Positions 50,501 to 63,402 are shown, counted from the stretch's first letter. The stretch: DNA of 64,000 bases from Sphagnum magellanicum (GCA_021904315.1 CM038919.1:11587666-11651665), one strand, 5' to 3'. Program-made: numbers and translations. The notes: generated from the sequence alone by a model not told the origin.

Positions 50501-51175
50501 TTAGATATGCAGATCGGACGGAGAGGATGGAGGGAGGCGAGAGGACCGGGGGGGGGGAGGAGGGGTGCTCAAGACGCCGGATTTGCGATCAAAAGCGATG
50601 GTGGTTGCAAAGCGCATCTATCATTCTTTTGCATTCCGTTGTTATGGAGCGTCGTCCTCTCCCAATTTGCATTCTCTTCTTTTCTCTCGTTCTTTTGATG
50701 TATAATTTGTCGGTTTCCGTCAACATTTGATGCTATTGTGGGACTCGGGAAGATGCGGTGGTTGTGCAGCGAGGATCATCATTGATGCACGACGTGTTGT
50801 AAGTTCTGATCCGCGATTCGAATTTCCTGCTCTTATATGTGACCAAATGTTTCAATTCAATGCCAGGAGTTTCAATCATTTCATTCTCCGCTCGCGGCTC
50901 CTTTGGATGCGTGCTTTTCTTTGTTGTGCTTTGAGCGCTGAAAAATGTTTTCTTGTTAGTGAAGCGGTGAAAGATGGATGCTCCGTGCAGAATGCCGGTT
51001 CCACATCCGTTTAGTTGCTTTGTGAGATCGTCTATGCGTAGCCATGATAGTGCGTCGGAATGCAAAGAAAGGGAGATGTGTACGTATCTTGTGATCAATT
51101 GCATTGTAGGGTTTTATAAACTGTGGTTTTGCAGGTTTAGGTCGTTTGCATTGGAGGCTTACGGTAGAAGGAAGC
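50501..51175 (+). promoter_or_regulatory. Probable leader of the RBR gene, with a 5' UTR intron
   Basis: A purine-rich GGAGG/GGGG block at 50518-50566 precedes the gene. A strong donor (GTAAGT at 50799) and a strong acceptor (TTTTGCAG ending at 51134) would frame an intron of about 336 bp in the untranslated leader. Short upstream frames beginning with ATG are present on the plus strand, for example at 50507 and 50527. These could affect translation if they are in the mature transcript. Confidence 0.4.
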
Positions 51176-54100
51176 ATGGACGATGGAGCTTCCTCGTCGA
51201 GAGACATAGCAATTGTTTTATCTGATTCAGAAGGCGAATATTATAAGGGGAAGAGGCACAGGAGATACCTCGCTAGCAGGTATTCACAGGAGGTTCTCGA
51301 CGATGCGGTGGCAAAGCTTATGATCGTCTTCCCCGATTTGCGCCCTGAGGCAGCCGCTGAACATCTTTCATCTCAACTGAAGCGCACGTCTCCTAAGATG
51401 GCATTGCGCAGGGTTACAATGCAATTTTTAGAGCACGGTATTCCATCTAATTCCACGCAGACATGGTGCCGTAGCGGGAGCCCCGTGACGCAGAAGCCAA
51501 TTTCGCAGCCAGTACCGGCAGCCGCAGCAGCAGCAGCTGCGTATGTGCAGAAGGACACCATCATCTTAGGTCAAGCCGCTGGTAAGCGGAAACCTCTACG
51601 ATCTGGCCCCGTTGTCTCTCGCCCACTGTCACGCTCCTTTTTGCCTTCCTCACCAAGGCCGCAAAAGAAGCGACTTCGGAAGGATCGAAAAGAGCAGGAA
51701 GAGGTGAAAGCTAAAGAGGAGGCCAGTCATGAAGGATCTGCAATAGATTTGAATCAACCGGAGTATGAAGACCCGCCCCAGGAGACAGAGTGTGGATGTT
51801 GCTGCTCTGACTTCCCGTTTGATGAGATGGTACAGGTAAAATCTTGATTTCATTTCTGTGTGGCAGAGCATTTTCCTGGGGAGAATTCTGCTACCAGTCA
51901 TTCTAAAATGCTGTATCGTTCTGTATTGGTTGGTGTCTTCTTATCAATCCTGCTTTGGTTTCTGTCATCTTCTTGCATTCAAAGCCCAAGTCTTTTATTC
52001 TGTGTCTTTCAAGCCAAGGGCCCTTGATGACATCCTTAGCTTGGTGAAATCATATGGTATTTTTGTCAGGCAAGGCTTCAAATGCAGCTTATTGTGCCTG
52101 TATGAAATCAAGCTGATGGCAGTGTGCAGAAGGTCATTTATTTTGTTTCAACTGCTTGCGGAGAAGAGTGGAGGAGTTCACATTTGGAGGGTTGCAAACT
52201 ATTGGCCCACTTGTATGTATGGACACTGAAGGGTGCACAGAGTCATTTCCAGCCTCTGAGGTGAAGCTTCCTCTGCACATTGCAGTTTCCAGCTTTTTTC
52301 TTGAACTTTTTCTCTACTGGAGGTGATGCCTCTCAAGAGGAGTGAGTCTAGCCACTCTCAGGTGCAGTTTGATTGAATTTTTTTGCAGAAGAATGTTGGT
52401 TGTGAAGGTCTGAATTTTGGGATGACAGGTCAGAAGAGCATTGCCAGCTGAGATTCTATCAAAGTATGAACAGCGTCAAGCTGAGGATGCTGTTGCTCGA
52501 GCAGAGCTTCCTGGGCTGGTCAGACATCTATATCAAATGCATCATTTATAGTGTGTGGTTGATTGAAGTCATGGATTTTGCTCTTTTTGGTTTTGGTGTG
52601 TAAGATAGTGGACTACTTCACCAGCCTCAGGTTTGATTGGTTCCAGCAACATCCTTCTTTTATGGGGTGTCTTGCAGGTCTATTGTCCATTCTGTAATAC
52701 ACCATGGCAGGTGGATCCAGAGCTGCGTGTCCTGAAGTGTGGTGCTTGTGAGAAGGTTTGACCGGACCTCTTTCTGCTTGTATGTTTGATGTATTGTCAA
52801 GCCATGTTTGATAGTGACTTACAAGTATGCTCCTGATTTTCTGTAGTTACCAGGATGTGAATAGTGACACATGGATTTGATCCATGTCATGTTGCAACAG
52901 GCATCTTGTATTCTTTGTAGGGATCCTGATCATTTGCCATTGAGGTGTGAAGAAGTTGAAAAGGTATGTGGCATTTTGCTTACATGCTCCCTGCATTTTC
53001 AAAACATGTTATTGTTTGTTTATGTGTGTTTGTTTGCATTTAGAGGCATCAGTCTTTGGTCACTTAACTGTATCACTATGCTCAAATGTTATTACTATTC
53101 TCTAACATGCAAATCTTACCTTGGTCTCTGACATTTGTCCATGTGGAGGTTTCTCAGAAAACAGAGACATCTCATAGAAGGCGTGTTGAAGAGGTGAGAT
53201 AACAATTGACCATGGTGCTGGATAGCACACTGTACAGCCTCAAGTGTTGCTGCTATTCTCAGTGTCTCTAAAGCCAAAGCTGAGATTGCTGATGTAGTTT
53301 TGCAGCTCATGACAAAGGCACTTATACGAGAGTGCACCAAGTGCAGAACTGAGCTGGTCAAAAGTGATGGCTGCAACAAGGTAAGAATTTGTGGTTACCA
53401 TTGCATATGTTCTACCTCTGTCTCAAATTCTGGGTTTTTATCTAACTTGTATTGACCTTGTAAAGTTGTCATATTCAGGTGAGGTGCAGATGTGGTCAGT
53501 ATATGTGCTATGTTTGCCGGAAGCCAATAGAAGGAAATTACAAGCACTTTTGCCAGGTAATCCTTATTTTATATTTACCTTTGTCCCTTGCAGTTGATCT
53601 TTTTCATACTTTGTTCTTTTCTTGCAGATTTTCCATCTTCTTGTTCATATTTTTCAGTTGTATTGCAAACTTAAATATTAGGGATCATTCTTTGTGGGCT
53701 GTTGACAGCATGCACGCAACCCAGGGTCAGCTTGCTCCCAGTGCAACCTCTGCAATCTTTGGGAACAGGTGAGTTCCATCAATTCGCAGGTCATGTGAAT
53801 CCTACTTTATGAGTAGGACTGGGCAATTGGATGCTGACCTCACTGGTGATTATTTCTCATCTTTGAGACTTCATTGTTCCATAGAGTATGTGACACAGTA
53901 GCATTGGGTACTAGTCATACATCCTACTGTTAATACTGTTTCACATACAGACTTCAGAGAGCATCCATAGAGCGTGTGACTGTTGTCATTCTTTTTGTGT
54001 TTGTTTTGTTTTTGCCAGAACATGACAAAGTGTTTGTTTTGTTACTTTTTTTTGTGAACTTTTGTTGCTATGAAATGATACTTAAATAATTGTTGATGGT

Positions 54101-54379
54101 GCTTCTATAGAATTATCATTTGCATTGCTGGGACAGGAAGAAGAACATGTTGTAGTCAAAGCTGCGAAAGAGGCTGCTATGAAGGAAATTGCAGAGAAGG
54201 AACCCAGTTTGTTGACACGTTCAATTGGGCCTACTTTGGAGCCACAAGGGTCCAAAAAACGTCACAAAGGGAGGGCATTGCATCGCCCTGTATTTCCTCC
54301 TATTCTTCCTGAGAATCTGGCACGTTTTGCACAAGCCATGGCCAATCCTGCCAACTTATTAGACTTGTTAGACATGTGA
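51176..54379 (+). CDS. RBR E3 ubiquitin ligase of RNF216/TRIAD3 type
   Basis: Ten exons: 51176-51835, 52123-52260, 52429-52518, 52678-52755, 52901-52963, 53158-53193, 53306-53380, 53479-53556, 53709-53768 and 54137-54379. All introns are GT-AG in phase 0, giving 506 aa. RBR ligases take ubiquitin from an E2 onto a RING2 cysteine and pass it to substrate. RING1 starts at ECGCCCSDFPFDEMVQ (205-220) and continues with CAEGHLFCFNCL and LVCMDTEGC. A helix follows (ALPAEILSKYEQRQAEDAV), then the IBR (YCPFC, CGAC, CILC, LPLRC), then RING2 (CTKC, SDGCNK, CRCGQYMCYVCRKPI). Cys378 in DGC is the predicted catalytic residue. The N-terminal 200 residues are specific: a CUE-like stretch (SQEVLDDAVAKLMIVFPDL), a poly-Ala run and a basic KKRLRKDRKEQEE segment. 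The C-terminus is helical, then LARFAQAMANPANLLDLLD. The start is the first in-frame ATG. The order and spacing of RING1 to RING2 match animal RNF216. Confidence 0.9.
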
Positions 54380-56030
54380 ATCTAGGGGACACGTGCAGAT
54401 GCAAGCCAATTTTGGCTTTTCTCTCTAAATGAACTGACACTCATGGAATCACAATGCAAAGCATGATCTCCTGGGGATGTAGGTCAACAGAGATTTTGAC
54501 TTTGAATTTAGTTTGGCAGATGCCTTACCACAAAATGAACTCCTGCTGTTTGTTTTTTGCTCAAAGGTAACTGAAAAGCTATTTCTTTTCTTGGTCCAGG
54601 CCCGGTGAAGCATCTGTTAACAGGATGGGAGCATTGAGCAGAAAGAGTTTGCTAAGCAAGCAAGGTAGTGGTAGGTGCAGATAGGCCTTTTGGGAATGTC
54701 GTTTGTAGCTGAACTAGTCTGTGCTGATCAGTACATGGGGTGAATCTGCCTGGTGATTTTACAGAGCTGCTCTCCATGTCGTCAGGTACAGCTTAAAAGC
54801 ATGTTTTCTAGACATGGTTCTCAGATGGTGAGTATGACCACTGTCGCTTCCCTACAAACAGGTACTACCAATGCTCATTTGTGTTGCTCAGTGAAGAAAG
54901 TGTTTCAGATGGAAATCTTTTGAGAAGTTTCTGTGTTCTCCCAGAAAAGTATCAGGGGAATTCCCCTGAACTCAAAATACAACTGTCAGTTTCCGATTTG
55001 GTACCAAAGGTGCACAGGACTTGTATTTTTGGTGCATTTTGGGTTCCTTGTTTTGTGGTGCTTGTTCTTTTAAACTGGGGTACTTTGTTAATTTGTGGTC
55101 TGGTGGTGTCTGAATAATGTTATACAAGAAAATAGTATGTCAATGCATCTGGGTGATATGTTATAATTATGCCTGCAAAGGGTATGTTGGAAAGATGCGA
55201 GGATGTGTTGATTGACAATGATGTGATGCTTTACAATGAGTGTTGTGGGGCTCGCTGGCTATTATACTAGTTCTTAAACCTGCTACTCTAACATTAAGTG
55301 CACCTAGTTGTGCAGAATTAGCAGGTAGAATCAGTTTGGCCTGCTGATTTTGCAACAGCAGTTATACCTGCCTATTGAGTTGCAAGATACGTTTCTAAAT
55401 CAGCCTGAGTCTTAAAATGTTGAAAAGGATTATTGTGGACGGTAAAATAATTTGTAAACCTTGATATTTTTAAAGTGTCATAGTTTATTGGAGATTCTTC
55501 ACTAGGTGTTATAAGTTCATAGATGTTATAAGCTTTTTGGTTCTTCCTAGGTTCTTTGCTTTGTTTATTTATTATGCCTACTTTGAAACCCAAAGGTATA
55601 TATATATATTCTTGTCAACGTGCATTAGGATGTGCAAATGACATATGTTCCTGCCATATGTGACAATAAAGACTTAACAATTTTATGATAGGGTACTAAA
55701 TGAAATTTCAGTAAAACCCAATTCATTGATCAGTGATTAATTATTTTACTTGCTTGATGAATAAAAAGCTGTATATGATGATTCTATTTTCATCCATAAA
55801 TGCTTGATAATGGCATTGAAAACCATTTCTGCAACCACACCACCTCAGGATTGCTTGTGGGAAAACGGAACATGAAAATTTAAAACCCTAGTGGAATAGG
55901 GCAAGCCTTGGAAAGGACAACCATTCTTGCATGGGTTTGACTGATATGAAGCTGACAACCCAAATAACTGAATCTCAATTTGAAAATAACTATTTGAAAT
56001 TTTCAAAAAAGCAAATAATATTTAACTCTT
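54380..56030. other. 3' region of the RBR gene and intergenic DNA with one odd frame
   Basis: The first 300-700 bp are probably 3' UTR. A minus-strand open frame at 55372-55593 (73 codons) reads like ordinary protein (GIINKQSKEPRKNQKAYN, then FKTQADLETYLATQ). It lacks an ATG at its start and belongs to no family I can name; it could be the remnant of a transposon protein. No other feature is seen. Confidence 0.35.
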
Positions 56031-56034
56031 TCAG

Positions 56035-56105
56035 TGCATCAGCCGGGAATCGAACCCGGGTCTGTACCGTGGCAGGGTACTATTCTACCACTAGACCACT
56101 GATGC
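56035..56105 (-). tRNA. tRNA-Gly (anticodon GCC)
   Basis: The 71-nt minus-strand sequence folds as a full cloverleaf. The acceptor stem is GCATCAG paired with CTGATGC, with discriminator A. The anticodon loop is CTGCCAC with anticodon GCC. The T arm contains GGTTCGATTCC, a perfect B box, and the D arm contains TGGTCTAGTGG, a good A box. There is no intron and no encoded CCA. A run of six T on the transcribed sense strand (56005-56010 as A on plus) about 25 bases downstream would serve as the Pol III terminator. It looks functional. Confidence 0.96.
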
Positions 56106-58907
56106 TAGATAGAATTTCTCGCTTCTCGTTTGGTATATATATGTCCCATTCCAGGAAAGAATGTCAACTTAAATGGGCTCATTTATGTGAAAACAAGAAA
56201 AAGTCTCCAGGCCTTTCATGTGACCAAATGACACTTTCTTTCCTATTTGGATCAGTCATTTTGTTTAGTAAAATCAATATGCATACAGCAACATATTGTG
56301 TCAAAACTTTAAAAAGTATACAAATGGTGGCTGCAATTGATTAGGATAAGAATGAAATATTTCAGTGTCAATTTTTTGTTCCACAATTGCAGTGATTGTT
56401 TGGGGGTGAAAATTTTCCATTTTGTTAAAACTCTTCAGTCCGATGCAAAATGGTCAAGGGAACTTCTTTCAAAAATTTCTAAAAAATTGTTACATTTCAA
56501 TTAAGAAAGTTATGAAGTCACCCAGATTTTTGAAGAATTTGAGCAGATTTCTAGCTTTCTTCTTTTGAAACTGCCATATTTATCTAACAATTTCTAGCAG
56601 TTCACCAATACAGAATAGGATTCCGAGATTTTCTACTTCTCTATTTGTCTTGTAACCAGATCTGGCTAAATCCTCTTATGGCCAATCACCACTTTTGGCA
56701 CAACATGAGAAATTGGAAAAAAAAAATCACTGCATCTTTTGCCAAATGGAATCTTTTGTGCCTACTTCTTGACATGGCTTCTAGTGAGCTGTGAAAGGGA
56801 CAACTAGTGCAACTAGTTTCTCCTTGAAGATTTCACATCATTTTGGGTTGTAAAAACACTCTATTTGGTGTCATAATTAACCACTATTTTTTATTTTTTT
56901 GGGGAGGTTAGAGTTGCCACAACTTAATTTTAAATTTTTTTTGAGGTTACATTGACAAATGTTAAAGCACACTCTAGAGAAAATCTGTAGTGTATTTGAA
57001 GGGCACCTTATATCCATCAATTTCCCTCCTAGAAAATGGGAGGGATATTATGCCTACTCCTCAATAGTGGGAGGGTCCTAGGCCCCTTATTTTGAGAATG
57101 GCCTCACCCTAGGGCTTTACCCCACACTTAATTATAGTGGGATAGGTTCCCTAATTCTCCTCATTGCAACTATAAATGATCCATACATATTGAACAGGAA
57201 CAAATCACATGAAAAATGTGTTAGCCATCATCACCATTGATATTTGTTGGAATGGGGAATTCCATGGCAACACACTAATCCGACATTAGTTAACTGGAAG
57301 AGGAAGTAATCTTCATGGCTATGTTCACCAATGAAATTGTTGGACCATGGAGGGGAGCTTTCATCCTACATAGTCATACACCATCAAACCCTAGAAGCTC
57401 CAAGAGATTGCAAAGTTTTAAGTGCACATGCAATTCTACATCAACTTAAAATATATAGTTCATGTAATTTCAACCCTTCTCGATGATTTCACATGATAGC
57501 CTGGTAGTATTATTTGTATTAAAGGATGACTAGGGAAAAAAAAACCTTCCATTTTGAAGATTCCTTGAAATTTGCCTTTCACTCAAAGCTTTTAGAACTG
57601 AAACAAAAGTGGAAACAATATATATTTCCATGCTATGAACTGCAGAAACAACATTTGGGCTAGGGAAAATCATGGGGAATAATTTTGAGATCATTGTTTG
57701 GTGTCAAATGATAGCACAAATGGACACAGATGCAAGCACCATCTGTAACAACATTGGAATTAGGTACATCCAAGAACTTGCAAGTCCTATAATCATCAAA
57801 GTAGTGAGGCGGTTTAATGAATGATTCATGACTTTAACTTCTGATTCAAGTTTACTTATAGAACAACAATTTTTATCTTGTACTTCGAACCTCAATTATC
57901 ATCTCTTGCAGAAGAGAAAACAAACACAAGCAAAGATGTTGTTCACTTGTTCCTGCCCCAAAGATTCAATTGATCAAATTGCCTGATGGACTTCATCACG
58001 AACAATAAAGTTTACAATGTACATTGGATAACATTTTTTTTCAAAAAATTCCTTACAAAATAATAATATGATAAGCCAGTGTTTTTTTTTTTTTTTGCTG
58101 ACAAAAAAATTGGGAATCTTTTGGAGGTTTTTTGTAGTATAAATTCAATGGATAGAATTATTCCTCATGAACATAGAATGCTTTATAATCTTAGATTTTG
58201 AATGAATAATTTCCCTTGTTTCAACTAGAGTTTGAACTTATGTTGGGTATGTCATGAATATCAATGTTAATATTGATATCTTACAAGATGAGCCCTTCTC
58301 AAACTTTTTTTGTTATTTTTTTCCCTATGTAAGTTGCTACTCGTGATTTGCATATAGTCAGTTTTTTTTTTTAAAATTGTAAGTTGTGAGTTGCAACTCT
58401 AGAGCTCATAGATTTGTATGTAGATTTTTGTGATCTAATATAGTGAAATTGATGCCTATTTTTGCAAAGAATCAATTTCACAAATCCATTTTGTTCTTCA
58501 AATTTCATTTGTGTTTCCCTTTTCATTCAAGCTTAGGTTTCCCTCGTTTGTTGTGACTTGTCATTGCAACTTGCAAGGATGTGATTCGAAGGTTTATAGT
58601 TCTATAGATTAAAGCATCAAAGGAGTCGAGAGTTGAGACTTAAAACTTGTCAATTCATTTTCATTGAATGCTAGTTTTAGGGCTTTTGTTTTTTTGCTTA
58701 ATTCTAGGTTCTTGATTTGCATTTCTTCTTGTTCAATTTTTTTGAACTCACACTTGCAAGTTAGAAAGACTTATAATTTTACAATCATTTTTTTTCTTTT
58801 TAATTTCATGAGATTGAATTCACAAATCCAAACTCAGCATCTCTTCTTCCAATGTTTTGATTCATCTAAGAATCCAAACCTTACAATGCCACTTTGCCTT
58901 ATGTATG
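56106..58907. other. AT-rich intergenic DNA, no gene seen
   Basis: Frames stay below 65 codons apart from one overlapping the tRNA. Homopolymer T runs occur at about 58081-58096 and 58362-58372. The patch at 57050-57150 (CCCCTTATTTTGAGAATGGC and neighbours) resembles 31320-31460. Nothing coding is supported. Confidence 0.45.
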
Positions 58908-59350
58908 ACTAGTGTGGCCTGTGGGGTTGGCCCAAGTGTTACCACATCCTCAACTGATTTTCCCTTCCAAAACCTGGTTTGGAATTTATTTGAATTTTCA
59001 GCAGCAGAAATCACTTAAAAATCAATATCTCCCACATTCAGAATCCAAATCTTACCAAATAAATTCCATTAAATCTTGCTCATCAAGATCTTCCAACAAC
59101 AGCAAAGGCACATTCCAATTCCTCCAAAATTTTCGGCTACGATTCAATTTAAATTTCAGTGAAGAAATCATTCAATATTCAAAAACTTTTGCACTGCAAG
59201 TCCAAATGTGATGGAACCAAGCCCATGCACCCCTCCTCATCAAGAGCTTTCCAAAGACACCAAGAACATGATCTGAAGCATCCTGGTTGGATGGATCTTA
59301 TAACTACAAAACAAAACAAAACAAACTACCTTCCTTCATAGATAGATGAT
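58908..59350 (+). repeat. Four-copy dispersed repeat, copy 4
   Basis: Nearly collinear with copy 1 at 18496-18935 over its whole length, with few gaps. It shares GGCCCAAGTGTTACCAC, AATCAATATCTCCCACATTC, CATGCACCCCTCCTC and the end CTTCCTTCATAGATAGATGA. Copies 1 and 4 share the same two end points, about 440 bp apart. That suggests the ends are true element or module boundaries. Confidence 0.75.
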
Positions 59351-59695
59351 TCCACAATATTTCCAAAATCTTATAGTTTTTCCAGTGTCCCAAAGTTTCC
59401 TCTAAGTGGAACATGGTCTCTTGACTGTATAATCAATCCACTTGAACCCTTGAAATTAACATGTTTCCATATGCAATAGATGTATCAAACCCTCCAACTC
59501 AGTTTTTTGTGCTTGAAATAATTCCTGAAATTCGTTTTGAATCTATAAACTCTTAAAAGATTGTGGAGTTATTCAATTCTCAATCTAACCCACCTTTAAA
59601 GAAGCAAAAAGCCAAATTCAGATTGTAGGAAAAAACACAAAAAATCCTACAATTGCACTGGGAAATTTTAGATAGAGTGGTCTTTTAGGTTACCA

Positions 59696-60560
59696 TGGCT
59701 AGAGGGTGTAGTGGCAAAGGGTGGGTTTATACATAATGTGAAATGTAGGATTAAACTTTGCTTCTCGATTGAGAACATGGACAAGATTGTTGAATTTTAA
59801 AGAGGATACTTTGACAAAACATTTGGATTGGAAGAGTGTTGTGTGGGACTTGCCCAAGTTTGGGGTGAAGAAAGGTGAGGAATACATTGCTATAAATTGT
59901 ATCCACTTGAAAAATATGAGGTTGTATGTGTGGAGGGGTCCTAAGTCTATTTTAGCAAAAGCAAACAAATTAATGGGTGAAGGAAATTGGAAAGTTGTTA
60001 AAATAAAGACATTATTTCATGTTCTTTCCCATGGGCATCCAATGTTCGAGTATGAAAGTTTGTATAAGATGTTTGTTAGCTTAGTTGTCTCCAAAAGTCC
60101 AACCATGTATTGGTTTAATAGTGTTAGTTGGATCTAATAATGCTAGTTGAATTTATGCACACCCAAGTTGACAACGCCATTGTCAAGGCCATACAACTTG
60201 CCCAATTCATAATTTTTTCTTATGATGAAGTTACTACCAATGAGAACTAGTCATGGATATGTGTCCATGCATATGTGATGGACTGTTGGACCAAGGTACC
60301 TCTTTTGGTTTGTGTTGATGGGGGTTGTGGATGGATTGGGTTCTAACCTCATTGAAATGATCATGAATGCATTGCTTAAAAGTGGGGGGCTAATCGAAGA
60401 GGAAATGTCCATGAAGTTGTTATGTTTGGGGCTAATGGGGTGAATGTATTTTAGAGGGGCAAAATAAGAATAAAAAATAAATTAAAAAATTCATGGGATA
60501 CATTTTTTATCGGTGTTCATTTTGTTACTCATGGGTGCAATTTGTTTCCTTTTGTCTTTT
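59696..60560 (+). pseudogene. Decayed hAT-like transposase fragment
   Basis: Pieces in several frames line up with a hAT-family (zinc-finger, DUF4371-like) transposase. They include WLEGVVAKGGFIHNVKCRI, then LLNFKEDTLTKHLDWKS and LFHVLSHGHPMFEYESLY (59769-60137). After stops comes the first catalytic block SYDEVTTNEN with SWICVHAYVMDCW, then VVDGLGSNLIEMIMNALLK, GANGVNVF and finally IGVHFVTHGCNL. At least two in-frame stops and several frameshifts break it. The C-terminal dimerisation domain was not found and no terminal inverted repeats were located. It is inactive. The family name is recalled from motif order and needs a search. Confidence 0.7.
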
Positions 60561-62171
60561 GTTTGATTTTTACATGCCATGTGTAATGATTTTTTATGTT
60601 TTTCGTGATACACATGGTAAACAAACTTGTTCTTTTTGTTAGACATACACTTGCTGCTTAGGCTTGCTTGTGTTTTTTCATTGATGAAAACATGTAATCA
60701 TTTTTGAAATTTGTCAAGAAGATAAGTATCTTCATTTTTTACTTCATAGTTGCAATGAAGGTTTACCAAGGTCAATTGTATAATTTGTATTGTGACATCA
60801 CCTTTTCCTTCTATAAAAATAAGTTCTGGTCTTTTTGTGGCTATTACAAAATGACCATCATCAAATTCATACAAAATGGGTGATTGACTACAATATAAAT
60901 TGCATCAAACATCTTGCTTTTGTTTCAAACAGTGAGAAGACCTAGGTTCATTAAGAAGAAATTTGCCCAGATTAAAGACATGTGTTATGTTGCTTGTGAC
61001 ATAATCGACATTTGCCCATGCTATATTGCTTGTGAAAGTTAAGTGCAAAAGCAAGCATATAAGATTGTAGACCTTGCAATCCAAGAAATAGAACTTGGAT
61101 AAGGAATGCTAGGTAAAGTACTCAAAAATGGGGGAGGGCAATCTTCAAGGACTACCATGGGGAAGGCAACCTTGCCTTCCAACACAAAATCAAGATAGTA
61201 AAAAATAAATAAAAATTGATTGGAATTTTCAATTGTCCATGGAAAGGGCAAGAAAATAATTACCTTTTAATCCAAGTAGTTATACCTTTGAATGTAGTTG
61301 GTCCAACAAACCAATCCCTTCTAAACCTTGTTGCCTTGTCTTTGTTGAATTCTTATCTTCCATCAAATGGCTTGTAGATTGCTTTGACCATTTTTTTGCA
61401 GCTACCTTCTAACAAGCTACAATGTTCTAAATAACAAGTTCTAAAGGTAACACAAAGAACTAAAATAAACTACTATGAGAGCTACAATATTTTACATCAA
61501 ACTACAATGAACTACTATCATTCTAGAGGTAAAGTAAAGCCCAAAAAAAAAAACATAAAAAAACATGAAACACAAATTTCACAACCTTTACACGCCACTT
61601 GCATTACTTTTTCTTCATACAATACCTCTTTCCTTCATTTCTCCAAAACTTTCCACACAAGAATGATGGGATCCCTTTCTTAATGTCCCTCTTCCATAAA
61701 TCACATAAGGTTCACATTCCACTCACAAAAGTAGGTTCCTTCACCTTAATCCTTGCACAAATCCTTCCTAGTTGGTTGGTAAACACATACCAATCACTTA
61801 TTTACATGGACTAATTAACATAATGGTTTCGTCTTCAAAATAAAATAGAAGATGGTCAATATCTACCAATTATCGAGTTATTAGGATGCCCATAGGACTA
61901 ACCAGTTTAGGTGGATTTTCTACCCATAACATTTTGACCCCTCTAACCTAGGTTATGTCCTCAAAATTTGGCCTATATGGTTTTAGATCAAATGAGGCAC
62001 TACTGCCTAATGTCCTAGATGGGGAAGCAATAATCCTATTGTCTACAATGATAAATTTAAACATGGCTCCTAGGGCCATTTTGGGTGTCTGGAATGTTGG
62101 TCATCTTGTAGATTATGTTCTGGAAATTTATCTTTTGAACAAGGGTGGTGAGACTCCTCATCAAATTGGAA
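60561..62171. other. Intergenic DNA, no gene seen
   Basis: May include further decayed sequence of the hAT-like relic. A 101-codon plus-strand frame (61955-62260) overlaps the end of the next feature and has no recognised motif. Confidence 0.35.
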
Positions 62172-62940
62172 TTATGGAAAGACTTGATGGTAAACCACAA
62201 GATGACAACAATAGGTGGCCTCATTTGCCAATGTGGGAAAAGGGGCTACATTTAAAATAACTTCTAGCTTTCCTTTGAATTCATTGCATTTGGATTTTTT
62301 TTGCTTGTCTTTTGTTATCGTGCTACCATCTCCAACTTCAACGTCACATTCTCCTTTTAAAGGGTTGGATTTTGTTACTATTGCTTTCATGGCCTTACAC
62401 TTCCACTTGGCCATTTAAAGATGTGTAATTCAATAATTATTACCCTTGATTCTATTAAGTTTTTAACTTGGATGACTTCTAGGCTCCCTACATGGATCAC
62501 ATAATGTTAGAAAAATGATCGCTTTAATGTATAATTGCTCCCTTATTGTCAACCCACGCTATTGGTTCTTGAAGGTAGCTACCTCTTCATCAAGTTTTTC
62601 CAATTGTCATAGCTTGGTTTCTTTGTCTTGCCATGTGATATCTTCAAGGGTGGCTATTTTGTAATTCAAATTGAGGTACTCCTTGCACATTGATTACCTC
62701 TTATTGATGGTCATTGTTGGCATGTAAGTCCTTGACCTTGCTTTTTAGAAACTTTAACTTGTTTTTAGTGTGATTTAGCAACACCATTACATTTCTATCT
62801 CTTGTATTTAACGGTTAAGCCCTTGGAGTTCTATTTCCATTTCCTCCTCAAGTTGTTTATCTAGGGCAACAATTATTTCCAAATGGTGTTTGGACAATAA
62901 CTTTAGCCTATTGTTGCCACTATTACAATTTATGGTTTTT
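62172..62940 (-). pseudogene. Decayed coiled-coil protein, perhaps retroelement Gag-like
   Basis: On the minus strand, 62940-62540 reads as heptad-like pieces broken by stops and a frameshift (KHHLEIIVALDKQLEEEME, VMVLLNHTKNKLKFLKSKVK). These are followed by a polar, Lys-rich open frame at 62172-62414 (GECDVEVGDGSTITKDKQKK). This order resembles the coiled-coil and linker of some plant retroelement Gag proteins, but no zinc knuckle or polymerase is visible. It may also be a decayed ordinary gene. Confidence 0.35.
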
Positions 62941-63347
62941 TAAATTGGGTTTTTTAGTCAAAAATACTCAAAAAATGAGAAGCATAAAAAAAACCATCAT
63001 GTTAATTTGAACAAGTCAATTTCACCATGCTAACTTGACAGGGCAATCAATTTTGACTTTGTTGTTTTGATTAACAAAGTAATTGACAAAATGACTAACT
63101 ATTTGACTAGTAGATAATGGACTATTTAATTAGGTCAAATTTATACCTAAATTAATATCATTTAAAAATTAATTAAAATTAATAATAGGTAAGTAAATAA
63201 ATAGGTAAGTAGGTAGTAAATAGGTCTAGGTAGGTTGAAAAAATGCACTTAAGTAAGTAGGTGATAAATTAGCCTAACTTAATTTATTTAAGTTAAGTTA
63301 ACATATTTATTTTAGCCTTTTAAGCATGCACATAGGTAGCAAGTATA

Positions 63348-63402
63348 AAAAATTGAACTCCAAACCTCTATAATGATAAACCAAATCTTTACCAATGGAC
63401 TA
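63348..63402 (-). repeat. tRNA-like SINE head (degraded), second copy
   Basis: On the minus strand, TAGTCCATTGGTAAAGATTTGG is A-box-like. About 15 bases downstream GGTTTGGAGTTCAATTTT is B-box-like. The layout is the same as at 36216-36275. It is decayed and not an intact tRNA. Confidence 0.4.

Noticed and set aside
55931-56344. 137-codon plus-strand frame across 56.0-56.3 kb
   Set aside because: Runs antisense through the tRNA-Gly gene; the AGNRTRVCTV part is the reverse complement of the T arm and anticodon region.
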